Below are positions 1 to 9,461 of a stretch of DNA of 64,000 nt, one piece after another. The position numbers and the translations under genes were made by a program. Each line of letters opens with the position of its first letter. The first letter of the stretch is position 1. The stretch spans positions 1 through 64,000 of the forward strand of contig CAJXWT010000002.1 of assembly GCA_913062595.1 (NCBI GenBank). Direction: 5' to 3'. This DNA is from an uncultured Fidelibacterota bacterium. Lineage in GTDB: Bacteria > Fidelibacterota > Marinisomatia > Marinisomatales > TCS55. The notes beneath the pieces were generated by a model. It worked only from the letters and a program-made list of their open reading frames with translations. It was not told where the DNA came from and made no database searches.

Positions 1-215
1 TAATCTTGTATAATAATTTCATCAGGATGTTTTGCATCAAAAATTCTAATCTCGCTAATAAAACATAATTCTTCACTAATAGACCAGGTCCGATTAAAAA
101 ATATTCCAGATCCTCTTTCACCTACATCTAGTCCAAACCCAGTATAATTGAGTGAAGATAAAGATTGAGATGATAAACTGCTAATTAGAATCAAATAATA
201 GATGATTTTTTTCAA
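1..215 (-). CDS. Secreted protein of unknown function, N-terminal part only (runs off the left edge)
   Basis: A minus-strand frame opens with TTG at 215-213, overlapping the TGA stop of the ferredoxin gene before it (TTGA), and stays open to the edge (71 codons). An AAGGA-like ribosome site lies about 8 bases upstream. The protein begins LKKIIYYLILISSLSSQ, a convincing signal peptide, followed by a Gly- and Phe-rich stretch (NYTGFGLDVGERGSG) that could be the first strand of an outer-membrane or periplasmic protein. I do not recognise the family. Its C-terminus lies outside the window. The TTG start is the weakest point, but no ATG lies near the overlap. Confidence 0.6.
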   Translation of the reverse strand, partial: MKKIIYYLILISSLSSQSLSSLNYTGFGLDVGERGSGIFFNRTWSISEELCFISEIRIFDAKHPDEIIIQD

Positions 216-577
216 CTTGTAATCCTTCTTAGTGTTTTTAGGTCATCCCATGTTTTTTTGTTCGCAACTAGCCTTTCCAAAGGTACATCATTTAATATTG
301 TTGCGTTGAAAATATCATCAACATCATTCAATGTCACATTCGTATACCAAATTTCATCCGGGTAAACTACAACTGTAGCACCAAATTCACATGCATCTAA
401 ACAACCACTTTTATTTGCGCGAACTACACCCTTTAATCCATGCTGGTTGATCAATTCAACAAAACGCATGCGGATATCGAATCCGCCACAGCGTGCGCAA
501 CTTCCTTTTGGGGTATTCTCCGGCCGTTCATTAACGCAAACAAATATGTGCTTTTTATATTTTACACCAGTATTCAA
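212..577 (-). CDS. Thioredoxin-fold [2Fe-2S] ferredoxin
   Basis: This 121-aa cytoplasmic protein carries the ligand pattern of the thioredoxin-like 2Fe-2S ferredoxins (NuoE C-terminal-like): C14 and C27 separated by 12 residues, then C59 and C63 in an SGCLDACEFG context; C30 is an extra cysteine. These proteins bind one [2Fe-2S] cluster and carry electrons, often for oxidoreductases whose partner is not known. The start is TTG at 577-575, overlapping the stop of the upstream dehydrogenase gene (TTGA), so translation is probably coupled. Its closeness to the dehydrogenase suggests, but does not prove, a shared redox job. The family call is firm and the electron partner is unknown. Confidence 0.85.
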   Translation of the reverse strand: MNTGVKYKKHIFVCVNERPENTPKGSCARCGGFDIRMRFVELINQHGLKGVVRANKSGCLDACEFGATVVVYPDEIWYTNVTLNDVDDIFNATILNDVPLERLVANKKTWDDLKTLRRITS

Positions 578-1596
578 GGGATCAATACCACTTTCCCAAA
601 CTGATTACTATTTTCCAGATGTGTATGAGCATCTGCTATTTTTTTCATTGAAAATATTTCGTCGACTATTGGTTTAATTTTAGCAGTTGCGATAAGTTCA
701 ATTACCGCATCTAACGCTTGAACGTTTCCCATTGTTGAGCCTAAAATGGATTGTTGTTTGAAAAAAATATAGCGTAGATCAATAGATACTTTAGGTCCTG
801 TGGTAGCACCGCAGGTAACCACCCTACCATGCTTACCAAGTATTTTCATCGTTATATCCCATGTATCAGCACCCGAATGTTCAAAAACCACATCAACACC
901 GCATCCATTTGTAAAATCTTTAACTGCACCCGAGATATCATCTTCATAATGGTTTAAACTGATATCAGCACCTAGGTCACTTGCTTGTTTACATTTAGCT
1001 GTTGATCCACCGGTCGCGATAACCTTACATCCAATTGCTTTTGCTATTTGTAAACCAAATGAGCCAACGCCTGAACTGGATCCCCATACTAGAACAGTAT
1101 CACTTTCTTTCACCTGAGCACGATTGATCAACATTTGATAAGCTGTTTGCCCAGCAAGCGGGAACGATGCAGCTGATTCAAAATCAATATTGTCCGGTTT
1201 TTTTCTCAGATTTCTTTGGTTCACTGCAATAAACTCGCAATTTGTTCCATCCGTACTTTCTCCAAAAATCCCCATAGATGAACACTCATTTTCGCGACCA
1301 TCATTACAGACTTCACATTCTCCGCAGAATAATAGTGGGTTTATAACAACTGCATCGCCAACCGTAAAATCGCTTACGCCCCGCCCTACTTTTTTGATTA
1401 TTCCAGCAGCATCACTGCCTAAAATCATTGGTAAAGAAATCCCGGGAATACCGCGGCGAACCCAAATATCAAGATGATTTAATGCGGCTGCTTTTATTTG
1501 TACAAGTGCTTGATCAGGTTTAATTACAGGATCAGATATTTCTTCCCACACCAACACATCAGTACCACCGTGCTCATGAATTCGAACTGCCTTCAT
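574..1596 (-). CDS. Zinc-type medium-chain dehydrogenase/reductase (alcohol dehydrogenase family)
   Basis: A 340-aa MDR protein with an N-terminal GroES-like domain and a Rossmann domain (WGSSSGVGSFGLQIAK, about residues 170-185) for NAD(P)H. The structural zinc lobe is complete: C91, C94, C97 and C105. The usual catalytic-zinc ligands are not evident: the Cys position reads N40-H41 and the GHE region reads GSDAAG (D62). It therefore resembles the quinone-oxidoreductase or enoyl-reductase-like MDR branch more than a classical alcohol dehydrogenase. The gene leads a short operon with the ferredoxin (4-base overlap). Start ATG at 1596 is followed by the typical MKAVRIHEHG opening. The substrate cannot be told from sequence. 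Confidence 0.85.
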   Translation of the reverse strand: MKAVRIHEHGGTDVLVWEEISDPVIKPDQALVQIKAAALNHLDIWVRRGIPGISLPMILGSDAAGIIKKVGRGVSDFTVGDAVVINPLLFCGECEVCNDGRENECSSMGIFGESTDGTNCEFIAVNQRNLRKKPDNIDFESAASFPLAGQTAYQMLINRAQVKESDTVLVWGSSSGVGSFGLQIAKAIGCKVIATGGSTAKCKQASDLGADISLNHYEDDISGAVKDFTNGCGVDVVFEHSGADTWDITMKILGKHGRVVTCGATTGPKVSIDLRYIFFKQQSILGSTMGNVQALDAVIELIATAKIKPIVDEIFSMKKIADAHTHLENSNQFGKVVLIP

Positions 1597-1630
1597 CTAT
1601 TCTCTCCGTTTACTTTCGTTTAGAAATAAT

Positions 1631-2068
1631 TCAATTCTGCAATGTTGAAAAATACCTATAGTCTAGACTGAATTTCCCAGGTCCAATCAATATTAGTACT
1701 AATGTTACTGCAAAATACATAATGGCTAGTTCCGGAATTTCACCATCAATTACATGGTTCATTGAGGCTACAAACATTGTGAACATTAACAAAATTGATG
1801 CTGGGCGGGTAAAAAGTCCAAAAACAATTAGTAATGCACAAACTGATTCGGAAAATGCAGCCATAAAACCAAAAAACGTGCTCAAGAATTCGAAACCAAT
1901 AATATCAGTTAACGCATGACCTATACGATCCCATTTTTCTGGACCAGCTGTAATTTTCCCCCAACCGTGATTAAATACCATCATTAAGCCGCCAATAATC
2001 CTCAATAGCAGTAACCCTTGTGAATGATAATTACTATTTGGAATCAAGTATGATAAATACCTTCTCAT
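1631..2068 (-). CDS. DoxX family membrane protein
   Basis: This 145-aa protein has four predicted membrane helices and the DoxX-type opening GLLLLRIIGGLMMVFNHGWGKI, with a conserved FGLFTRPAS turn in the middle. DoxX proteins sit in the inner membrane; they are linked to quinone or thiosulfate redox chemistry in some archaea and to oxidative-stress complexes in bacteria, but most members have no proven reaction. It starts two bases after the stop of a 58-aa membrane protein and is followed 34 bases later by the dehydrogenase gene, so these genes may form one redox-flavoured unit. Family call firm, role open. Confidence 0.8.
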   Translation of the reverse strand: MRRYLSYLIPNSNYHSQGLLLLRIIGGLMMVFNHGWGKITAGPEKWDRIGHALTDIIGFEFLSTFFGFMAAFSESVCALLIVFGLFTRPASILLMFTMFVASMNHVIDGEIPELAIMYFAVTLVLILIGPGKFSLDYRYFSTLQN

Positions 2069-2070
2069 TA

Positions 2071-2247
2071 CTAATTATTATCCCTATTAATATCTTCATA
2101 TTCAGCATCTTGTATATCCATATTTTGATACGAATCCTGCAGTTTTTCCCTAGCATCCTTATCTGATCGGTTAATTTTAACGCGAGACAAAAACCGTATG
2201 AGTTGGATTACTAGATAAATTAATGTTGCACTAATTATGATGCGCAT
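2071..2247 (-). CDS. Small membrane protein, 58 aa (DUF4834-like)
   Basis: The frame ATG 2247 to TAG 2071 codes for MRIIISATLIYLVIQLIRFL, one membrane helix, followed by a basic turn (SRVKINRSDK) and an acidic tail containing IQDAEYEDI. That tail is like the QDADFEEV-type ending of DUF4834 proteins found in Bacteroidota and relatives. The stop lies two bases before the doxX-like start, and the upstream kinase stop is five bases before its ATG, which fits a real gene in a tight operon. Function unknown. The length is below the cut-off of many gene finders. Confidence 0.7.
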   Translation of the reverse strand: MRIIISATLIYLVIQLIRFLSRVKINRSDKDAREKLQDSYQNMDIQDAEYEDINRDNN

Positions 2248-2252
2248 TATAT

Positions 2253-2894
2253 CTAGGTACTAGCGGTAGGGTTGAAGAATTTCGTCCCTGTAACAGGTTG
2301 TCTAATATAATCAATGACCAAATCTAGGTCAGCGGAATTGTTAACGAAATCAATATGATTAGTATTAATGATTACTAGCGGTGTTTCATTGTACCGGAAA
2401 AAATACTCCGTATAAATTTCATTTAACGCATTGATGTAATCGTAAGAGATATTTGCTTCAAACTCCCTACCACGTTTAGCAATATTTTTCATTAAGGTAC
2501 TAGTATCGGCTTGCAGATATATTATTAAATCAGGGTTTATCACATTGCGTTCCAACATATTTGCAATAATATCATATAGGTTCATTTCTTTTTCATCGAG
2601 ATTCAAAGATGCGAACAAGCGGTCCTTAATAAACATGTAATCTGAAATTAACAGGTTGTGAAACATGTCCACTTGCCGTAATTCTTGTTGCTGTTGATAG
2701 CGCTGCAGTAGGAAAAATAACTGTGTCTGAAATGCAAATCTCCCTGGGTCATCATAAAATTTGAATAAAAAAGGATTCTCCTCAAATTTTTCAAGTACCA
2801 GTTTTGCACCCAATCTGTCCGAAAGTAATTTTGCTAAACTGGTTTTTCCAACCCCAATAGCGCCTTCAATCGCAACATAATTCAAGTTTCTCAT
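2253..2894 (-). CDS. Deoxynucleoside kinase
   Basis: A 213-aa P-loop kinase of the deoxyadenosine/deoxyguanosine kinase (dNK) family, which phosphorylates salvaged deoxynucleosides in the cytoplasm. The Walker A motif is GAIGVGKTS (residues 10-18) and the lid arginines lie in AKRGREFEANISYDYI, with the family's LQADTSTLMKNI segment just before. Length fits the family. Its start overlaps the folK stop by four bases, a common arrangement in Bacteroidota and relatives. Which deoxynucleoside is preferred cannot be read from sequence. Confidence 0.9.
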   Translation of the reverse strand: MRNLNYVAIEGAIGVGKTSLAKLLSDRLGAKLVLEKFEENPFLFKFYDDPGRFAFQTQLFFLLQRYQQQQELRQVDMFHNLLISDYMFIKDRLFASLNLDEKEMNLYDIIANMLERNVINPDLIIYLQADTSTLMKNIAKRGREFEANISYDYINALNEIYTEYFFRYNETPLVIINTNHIDFVNNSADLDLVIDYIRQPVTGTKFFNPTAST

Positions 2895-3397
2895 GCGTTT
2901 TTTTCCATAACATGTTTAACCACTTGACTCTGATCCAGACATAAATTAAGTAACTCAGATATAGTTTTTCCAATTTTTTCTATTTTGTAATCTGGCATTA
3001 ATTCACAAAACGGTACCAGAACAAATTTTCGATAGACTATGTCTGGATGGGGGATAATTAATTCTTCTGTTTCAATATAGGAATCACCATAGCACAAAAT
3101 ATCAATATCAATAATACGCGGTTGGTTTTTCTCTCTTTCTTTTGGACGACCTAAAAGTAATTCTGTATGTTGTACAGCGTCCAATAATTGAAATGCCGAA
3201 AATTCTGTATTACATGAAATAACAGTGTTTAAAAATTTGGGCTGATTTGTTTCATATAAGGGTTCAGACTCATAAAAGGATGCACTACTAATATCACTGA
3301 TGTCATTATAAATTCCTAAAGAGGAAATTGCTGCTGCTAAATTTGATTCACGATCACCTAGATTTGACCCAAGACCTAGCACTGCTAATTCAGGCAT
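2891..3397 (-). CDS. folK: 6-hydroxymethyl-7,8-dihydropterin pyrophosphokinase (HPPK)
   Basis: FolK transfers pyrophosphate from ATP to 6-hydroxymethyl-dihydropterin in folate synthesis. The 168-aa protein has the LGLGSNLGDRESNL opening, the PRIIDIDILCYGD metal-binding segment (the two Asp residues that hold magnesium) and the IPHPDIVYRKFVLVPFCEL ending, all diagnostic. It overlaps folB by eight bases upstream and the kinase gene by four bases downstream, so folB-folK-dNK is one transcript. Length is normal and nothing is missing. Confidence 0.95.
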   Translation of the reverse strand: MPELAVLGLGSNLGDRESNLAAAISSLGIYNDISDISSASFYESEPLYETNQPKFLNTVISCNTEFSAFQLLDAVQHTELLLGRPKEREKNQPRIIDIDILCYGDSYIETEELIIPHPDIVYRKFVLVPFCELMPDYKIEKIGKTISELLNLCLDQSQVVKHVMEKNA

Positions 3398-3758
3398 AAT
3401 CAGATTTTTTCCGCTTTAATTCAACCTCTACTGTATCAATTACGCCACTTACCGGTGCATTTGGTTTACGAACGCGAACTATCACAGCATCTATATCGTA
3501 TTTATTAATCACAGATCGCGATATATCTTCAGCCAGTGCTTCTAAAAGAAAATATCTTTTTGACTCCACACAATTATTAACCGTTTTATATACCGCCTCA
3601 TAGTCAACTGTATCAAGTAGGTCATCGGAAAGACCTGGTTTTTTAAGTGATGTTGATAACTCAAGATCAACTTCAAATTTTCCTCCAAGCTCTTTTTCCG
3701 ATTCGTTTACACCATGGTAACCATAAAAGAGCATATTCTTTAATCGTATGACGTCCAT
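3390..3758 (-). CDS. folB: Dihydroneopterin aldolase
   Basis: FolB cleaves 7,8-dihydroneopterin to 6-hydroxymethyl-dihydropterin and glycolaldehyde, the step just before FolK. The 122-aa protein shows MLFYGYHGVNESEKELGG near the start, then the EALAEDIS segment holding the active-site Glu, and a late VRVRKPNAP motif with the catalytic-loop Lys. It is the first gene after the groL terminator, and its leader carries a small perfect hairpin at 3776-3793. Start ATG at 3758. The order folB-folK matches the order of the two reactions. Confidence 0.93.
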   Translation of the reverse strand: MDVIRLKNMLFYGYHGVNESEKELGGKFEVDLELSTSLKKPGLSDDLLDTVDYEAVYKTVNNCVESKRYFLLEALAEDISRSVINKYDIDAVIVRVRKPNAPVSGVIDTVEVELKRKKSDYA

Positions 3759-3775
3759 AGGGTTTTGAATTTACT

Positions 3776-3793
3776 CTAGCGATTTCTCGCTAG
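3776..3793 (-). other. Hairpin with GAAA tetraloop in the folB leader
   Basis: On the minus strand the sequence reads CTAGCGA, GAAA, TCGCTAG: a perfect 7-bp stem closed by a GNRA-type loop, 17 bases upstream of the folB ATG. The tetraloop only makes sense for minus-strand RNA. No T-tract follows, so it is not a normal terminator. It could stabilise the 5' end of the folB message or be part of an operator. Confidence 0.5.
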
Positions 3794-3808
3794 TCAATTA
3801 ATGAAAAA

Positions 3809-3836
3809 GAAAAGCCTCCCGGGAGGGAGGCTTTTC
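3809..3836 (-). terminator. Rho-independent terminator of groS-groL
   Basis: A perfect 12-bp GC-rich stem (GAAAAGCCTCCC with GGGAGGCTTTTC, loop of four) starts 28 bases after the groL stop. Read on the minus strand the stem is followed by TTTTTCATT, a short T-tract. It separates the chaperonin operon from folB. Confidence 0.92.
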
Positions 3837-3864
3837 ATTGTATAATCCGTAGAGCAATTCTCAA

Positions 3865-5502
<1,638 letters not shown>

Positions 5503-5513
5503 TTAATTCCTCC

Positions 5514-5804
5514 TTAAAGGATAGCGAGAATATCACTCTCGCGCATAATTAGATATTCAGTTCCTTCAAAGGCGAACTCAGTACCACTATATTTACCATA
5601 TAGTATTTTATCCCCCTTCTTGAGATTCATTGCAATTTCACTGCCGGCATCACTGATTTTTCCAGGGCCGACCGCAACAACAGTTCCCTGCTGTGGCTTT
5701 TCTTGGGCTGTATCAGGAAGAATGATGCCCCCTGTGGACACTTCTTCAGCTGGTGCCGCTTCTACCACAACACGATCTGCAAGAGGCTTAAGTTTAAGAG
5801 CCAT
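5514..5804 (-). CDS. groS: Co-chaperonin GroES (Hsp10)
   Basis: This 96-aa protein is the lid of the GroEL cage. It opens [11 protein letters not shown], holds the mobile loop about residues 20-33 ([14 protein letters not shown]) that docks into GroEL, and ends with the family's [13 protein letters not shown]. Start ATG at 5804. It is first in the groS-groL operon, with a 117-base leader between the CIRCE operator and the start codon. Confidence 0.97.
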   Translation of the reverse strand: MALKLKPLADRVVVEAAPAEEVSTGGIILPDTAQEKPQQGTVVAVGPGKISDAGSEIAMNLKKGDKILYGKYSGTEFAFEGTEYLIMRESDILAIL

Positions 5805-5921
5805 TTCGCTTTCTCCTATTTTAGTTTTCTATTAACTTTAATTATCTATTGCTATTTAATACTATCTGCTAATTTTGCAGCGCGGAATTTATAATCTACA
5901 ATCATAAAAATACAACAACTA

Positions 5922-5948
5922 TTAGCACTCTATTGATAAGAGTGCTAA
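5922..5948 (-). promoter_or_regulatory. CIRCE operator (HrcA binding site) upstream of groS
   Basis: The sequence matches the consensus exactly: TTAGCACTC, nine bases, GAGTGCTAA. CIRCE is the site of the heat-shock repressor HrcA, which leaves when GroEL becomes busy with unfolded protein. It sits 13 bases after the dut stop and about 117 bases before groS. hrcA itself is not in this window. A weak -10-like TATAAA lies at 5893-5888 on the minus strand, but I cannot place the promoter with confidence. Confidence 0.95.
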
Positions 5949-5960
5949 TAAAGAAATTAT

Positions 5961-6398
5961 CTATTTTCCAGTACTACCAAACCCACCCTCGCCACGACCA
6001 GTTTCTGTAAGTTCTGAAACTAGTTCAAAATGAATTGGGCTACCATCCATCGCAACCAATTGAAACAATCTTTGGCCTGGTTCAACGGTATAAGGTTTGT
6101 CCTTGATATTATCAACTGCAGCCATGATTTCACCACGATATCCTCCATCAATCAAACCAACCGAATTGCACTGTCGTAAGGGCGTCTTAGAAATACTGGA
6201 TCGTGGCATCAAAAAGTAGGGTTTTCCATCAGTATTTTCACAAGCAATATACGATTTAATTATTGCCGTCTCTCCTGGCTCAATCGTTAAATTATCAATT
6301 ATGAATAAATCAAGACCTGCATCACCGTCATGGAAATGACCATGATTTTCATATAAATCACGAGCATGACCTGATAATGGCTGAATTTTGAGGTGCAA
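5961..6398 (-). CDS. dut: dUTP pyrophosphatase
   Basis: Dut hydrolyses dUTP to dUMP, keeping uracil out of DNA and feeding thymidylate synthesis. The 145-aa trimeric-type enzyme has motif 1 in HDGDAGLDLF, motif 2 in MPRSSISKTPL, motif 3 in GLIDGGYRG, motif 4 in GQRLFQLV, and the C-terminal motif 5 as GEGGFGSTG. The start is TTG at 6398-6396; no ATG fits upstream because the DUF423 gene ends six bases before. The C-terminus is complete. Confidence 0.95.
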   Translation of the reverse strand: MHLKIQPLSGHARDLYENHGHFHDGDAGLDLFIIDNLTIEPGETAIIKSYIACENTDGKPYFLMPRSSISKTPLRQCNSVGLIDGGYRGEIMAAVDNIKDKPYTVEPGQRLFQLVAMDGSPIHFELVSELTETGRGEGGFGSTGK

Positions 6399-6404
6399 AA
6401 AGTA

Positions 6405-6770
6405 TTAACCTGTCAAAAGATTCCAGGCTAATAAGGACCAGCCCAAGATAAACGCAGCACCGCCAATTGGAGTGATTGGCCCTAACCAGCGTATATCGGT
6501 TAGAACCAATAAATATAGTGATCCCGAAAAAAAAGCAATTCCAATAACAAAAAACATTGCAGGTAAACCAAGTAGATCTTTAGAAATATGGAAACCCAAT
6601 ATGCCGATTATCATTAAACCAATTGCGTGGTAACCTTGGTACTGTACAGCTTTTTCATAAGTTTTCAGATCATCAGGGGTTATTTTATCCTTCAACCCAT
6701 GCGCCCCAAACGCACCTGCTATAACTGCCAAAGCCATAATAATGGATCCAAGAATCAGCCAGCTCTTCAT
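6405..6770 (-). CDS. DUF423 family membrane protein
   Basis: A 121-aa inner-membrane protein with four predicted helices and the DUF423 pattern FGAHGLK near residues 21-27 followed by KAVQYQGYHAIGLM and, near the end, TPIGGAAFILGW. The family is widespread (YgdD-like) without an assigned reaction. Its start overlaps the MscS gene stop by four bases (ATGA). Nothing unusual is seen. Confidence 0.85.
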   Translation of the reverse strand: MKSWLILGSIIMALAVIAGAFGAHGLKDKITPDDLKTYEKAVQYQGYHAIGLMIIGILGFHISKDLLGLPAMFFVIGIAFFSGSLYLLVLTDIRWLGPITPIGGAAFILGWSLLAWNLLTG

Positions 6771-7819
6771 TCTTGAGAATTTTGATGAATCAAGGTACGA
6801 ATTGGGAAAGGAATATCAATACCTTCTTCATTGTAGCGTTTATGAAGCCGCCTTACAAATGTATCAATAATGTTATGTTGGTCACCATATTTCTCCGCTT
6901 TGAAATAAACCTTCAAGTTTATGCTTGATTCCCCAAACTCATAGAACCGTACTACAGGCTCTTCATCCGTATTACAACCCTCAACATCTTTCGCAACATC
7001 TATCGCAACATTTTTCGTTACACTAGCTACATGTTCGAGATCACTATTGTAGGATACCCCAACAGGAATACGTACTGAAAAAGATGAATCCCCAGAATCA
7101 TAGTTTTTGATAATTGCTGTAGATAATTTTGAATTGGGGATATTGATGACATTGTTTGTGCGTTCCAGCATCGTAGTATTGCGCCAGGTAATATCACTGA
7201 TATAACCCCTTTCTCCAGAATCGAGTTCTGCAAAATCACCAGGTTTTACTTTACCACTCAGCAATATATGTAGACCGCTAAATACATCGCTAAGTGTATC
7301 CTTCAATGCCAAAGCTATCGCTAACCCACCAACTCCTAGCGCCGTTAGGATTGGCGTAATGGCAATATTCAGCGAATCAAGTATTATCATGAGCCCGATG
7401 CCCCATACAATTATATAGACAAAATTTGTAAACATAGTGGTTGACGGAAAACCCCGCCCCTGTTTTTCCGCCCATAAATTGAATAGACCTACTAGCAATT
7501 TGCTAATAGTCACCGTTACAGATAAAAACAGAATAATTACAATAATTGTTGCAAGGTATTCTTTATAGGAAGAAAATGGCTCCGATAATTTGATGCTATC
7601 AATAGCAATCCTTGCAGCCGCAAGAAAAAACCAGAGAATAATATGCGGTTCGATCGAATTAAGAATAATATCATCACCGCGCCATTTTGTTTTATCAGCT
7701 AATTTTGACAAGCGGCTATGAACAAACCGCTTTATTAGCCATCCTAAAATAATCCCTAGGACTAATATTAATATAGGATGACCCCAAACGAACATTTGAT
7801 CTAGAATTTTATCTACCAT
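6767..7819 (-). CDS. Small-conductance mechanosensitive channel (MscS family)
   Basis: This 350-aa protein has about four N-terminal membrane helices, then the pore-lining helix and beta domain of MscS: ITPILTALGVGGLAIALALKDT is the pore helix signature, followed by GDFAELDSGERGYISDITWRNT. A C-terminal alpha/beta domain ends around residue 345 (EEGIDIPFPIRT, the family's usual closing motif). MscS channels open under membrane tension and release solutes on osmotic downshock. It is longer than E. coli MscS (286 aa) because of extra N-terminal helices. Start ATG at 7819. Confidence 0.9.
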   Translation of the reverse strand: MVDKILDQMFVWGHPILILVLGIILGWLIKRFVHSRLSKLADKTKWRGDDIILNSIEPHIILWFFLAAARIAIDSIKLSEPFSSYKEYLATIIVIILFLSVTVTISKLLVGLFNLWAEKQGRGFPSTTMFTNFVYIIVWGIGLMIILDSLNIAITPILTALGVGGLAIALALKDTLSDVFSGLHILLSGKVKPGDFAELDSGERGYISDITWRNTTMLERTNNVINIPNSKLSTAIIKNYDSGDSSFSVRIPVGVSYNSDLEHVASVTKNVAIDVAKDVEGCNTDEEPVVRFYEFGESSINLKVYFKAEKYGDQHNIIDTFVRRLHKRYNEEGIDIPFPIRTLIHQNSQE

Positions 7820-7847
7820 TGGTGCATTAAATTACACTTATTCATGC

Positions 7848-9461
7848 TTAACCTGCACTGGAATATGGACCAATAATGACTTGCTTTGATCTTCCGGGGA
7901 ACAGGATGTCCTCATTAGGAACGCCTGGCGCGGACCAGGTTCGTTTTAAAACGAGCAAACCTTGATCATAGATATTCAAGGACTGCAAATCAAAATACTC
8001 ACCCCAATTCCATTCAATACCATGCTTACTATTGTTTTTGTAGGTACACTCATACCTTGGATTACCATTGCTATGCACATTTGATTTTGTTCGAATTCCA
8101 AGAGCTGGAGTTGTTATCTCAGCACCTGTCTCGGCCCAAACTTTCTCTTGAATGATTTCGTTTCCACGATAGGATAGAATGCGTCTAAAACGACCATTTT
8201 CATAATATTCAAAAATTGCCACAGGCAGACCATCAAAGAAATATCCTTCTTTCATTGTTGATCCAGAGGGGCTAAAAACTCGCATCAAACCTTGTAACTT
8301 TCCGGAAGAGAACATTGCTGTACTTGATAATTGTTCAGTGGTATACCATCGTAATACAAGTCCATGCAAGTTACCCTTTAGGTATGCACCTTCTTCTTCA
8401 ATGTTACCTTCAGAATCCAAAAATTTATAAGAACCTGATCGCAGACCATTGGCAAATGTAATCTCTGATTCAGTCATACCATCACGATAAAAGGATGTCA
8501 TTTTTCCATGTAATTTATTATTTATATAAGTAATTATTTTGCGAGGTTGCCTACCATCATAGTAAATGGTTGCTAAACCGAATAATTGCCCAGTATCATA
8601 TATCTTAATGGAATCCTTTTGACCCTTTTTATTGAACCATTTCCATTTATCATTTTTTAATCCGTTATTATAGTACCCCGTAACAGCTGGGTTACCATTA
8701 GCGTGCCAAATCTTATATTCTCCATTATATTGATTGTTATCGTATACAATAAGCGAGTCCAATCCTTTTTGGTCGCTAAACCAATTCCACTCACCATCTT
8801 TTTTATCATTTTTATACTGACCTATAATCTTCTTTTTACCCAGTTTATCGTAGATCTTAAAAGGTCCATTCTTCAACCCGTTTTCATACGTTAATTCTCT
8901 AGTTTTAATTCTATTTTTCCACCATATCCAATGGCCATGCGGTATATCATTACGGTATTCTCCAACGGAGACTTTCCTTCCTTTTTCATCTAATTCTTTA
9001 TAATACCCATATTTCTTATTTTCAACATATTCCATCAGTTTATGAGGCTTCCCATTGACAAAATAATCTATATATTCTCCATGCAACATTCCCTTGCGAA
9101 ACGTCCTAATTGAATCAGGTAGACCATCTTTTCCCCACCAAGTCCATTTATCAGATAACTCCCCATTTAAATATCTACCTTTTGCTGACTTGACACCCGT
9201 TGGGTGCCAAGAAAAATATTTTCCATTCGCTTGTTTGTTCATTATCTCCTGCTGGTAATGCTGCATACCGTTACGATAATATTGTATCAATTTTACCGTA
9301 ATCGAATCTGGCCCAAGGCCACTCGAAATCACTTTGTATTCACGAGCAAATTTTGGCTTACCATTATTATATATTTCTAGAGTTTGGATTGGTGGCGTAC
9401 AACCAGTATTTATCAAAACAAAGCAACCAATAATAATGACTACAAATAATCGGAAACCCAT
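7848..9461 (-). CDS. Lipoprotein with many MORN-type repeats (YwqK-like)
   Basis: About 537 aa. The N-terminus MGFRLFVVIIIGCFVLINTGC is a lipoprotein signal with Cys after INTG, so the protein is exported and lipid-anchored. The rest is a long series of about 23-residue units of the form G-x-Y-x-x-(D/N)-G-K/L-x-x-G-x-(W/Y), at least a dozen copies (for example KNDKKDGEWNWF and NNGLKNDKWKWF), the YwqK/MORN antitoxin-like fold. MORN units bind membranes or proteins; the bacterial role is unknown. I took ATG 9461 because it overlaps the comM stop as TAATG; an in-frame ATG at 9473 is also possible. Confidence 0.8.
   Translation of the reverse strand: MGFRLFVVIIIGCFVLINTGCTPPIQTLEIYNNGKPKFAREYKVISSGLGPDSITVKLIQYYRNGMQHYQQEIMNKQANGKYFSWHPTGVKSAKGRYLNGELSDKWTWWGKDGLPDSIRTFRKGMLHGEYIDYFVNGKPHKLMEYVENKKYGYYKELDEKGRKVSVGEYRNDIPHGHWIWWKNRIKTRELTYENGLKNGPFKIYDKLGKKKIIGQYKNDKKDGEWNWFSDQKGLDSLIVYDNNQYNGEYKIWHANGNPAVTGYYNNGLKNDKWKWFNKKGQKDSIKIYDTGQLFGLATIYYDGRQPRKIITYINNKLHGKMTSFYRDGMTESEITFANGLRSGSYKFLDSEGNIEEEGAYLKGNLHGLVLRWYTTEQLSSTAMFSSGKLQGLMRVFSPSGSTMKEGYFFDGLPVAIFEYYENGRFRRILSYRGNEIIQEKVWAETGAEITTPALGIRTKSNVHSNGNPRYECTYKNNSKHGIEWNWGEYFDLQSLNIYDQGLLVLKRTWSAPGVPNEDILFPGRSKQVIIGPYSSAG

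Noticed and set aside
447-677. Plus-strand frame across the ferredoxin and dehydrogenase genes
   Set aside because: It is antisense to two clear genes and has no family features.
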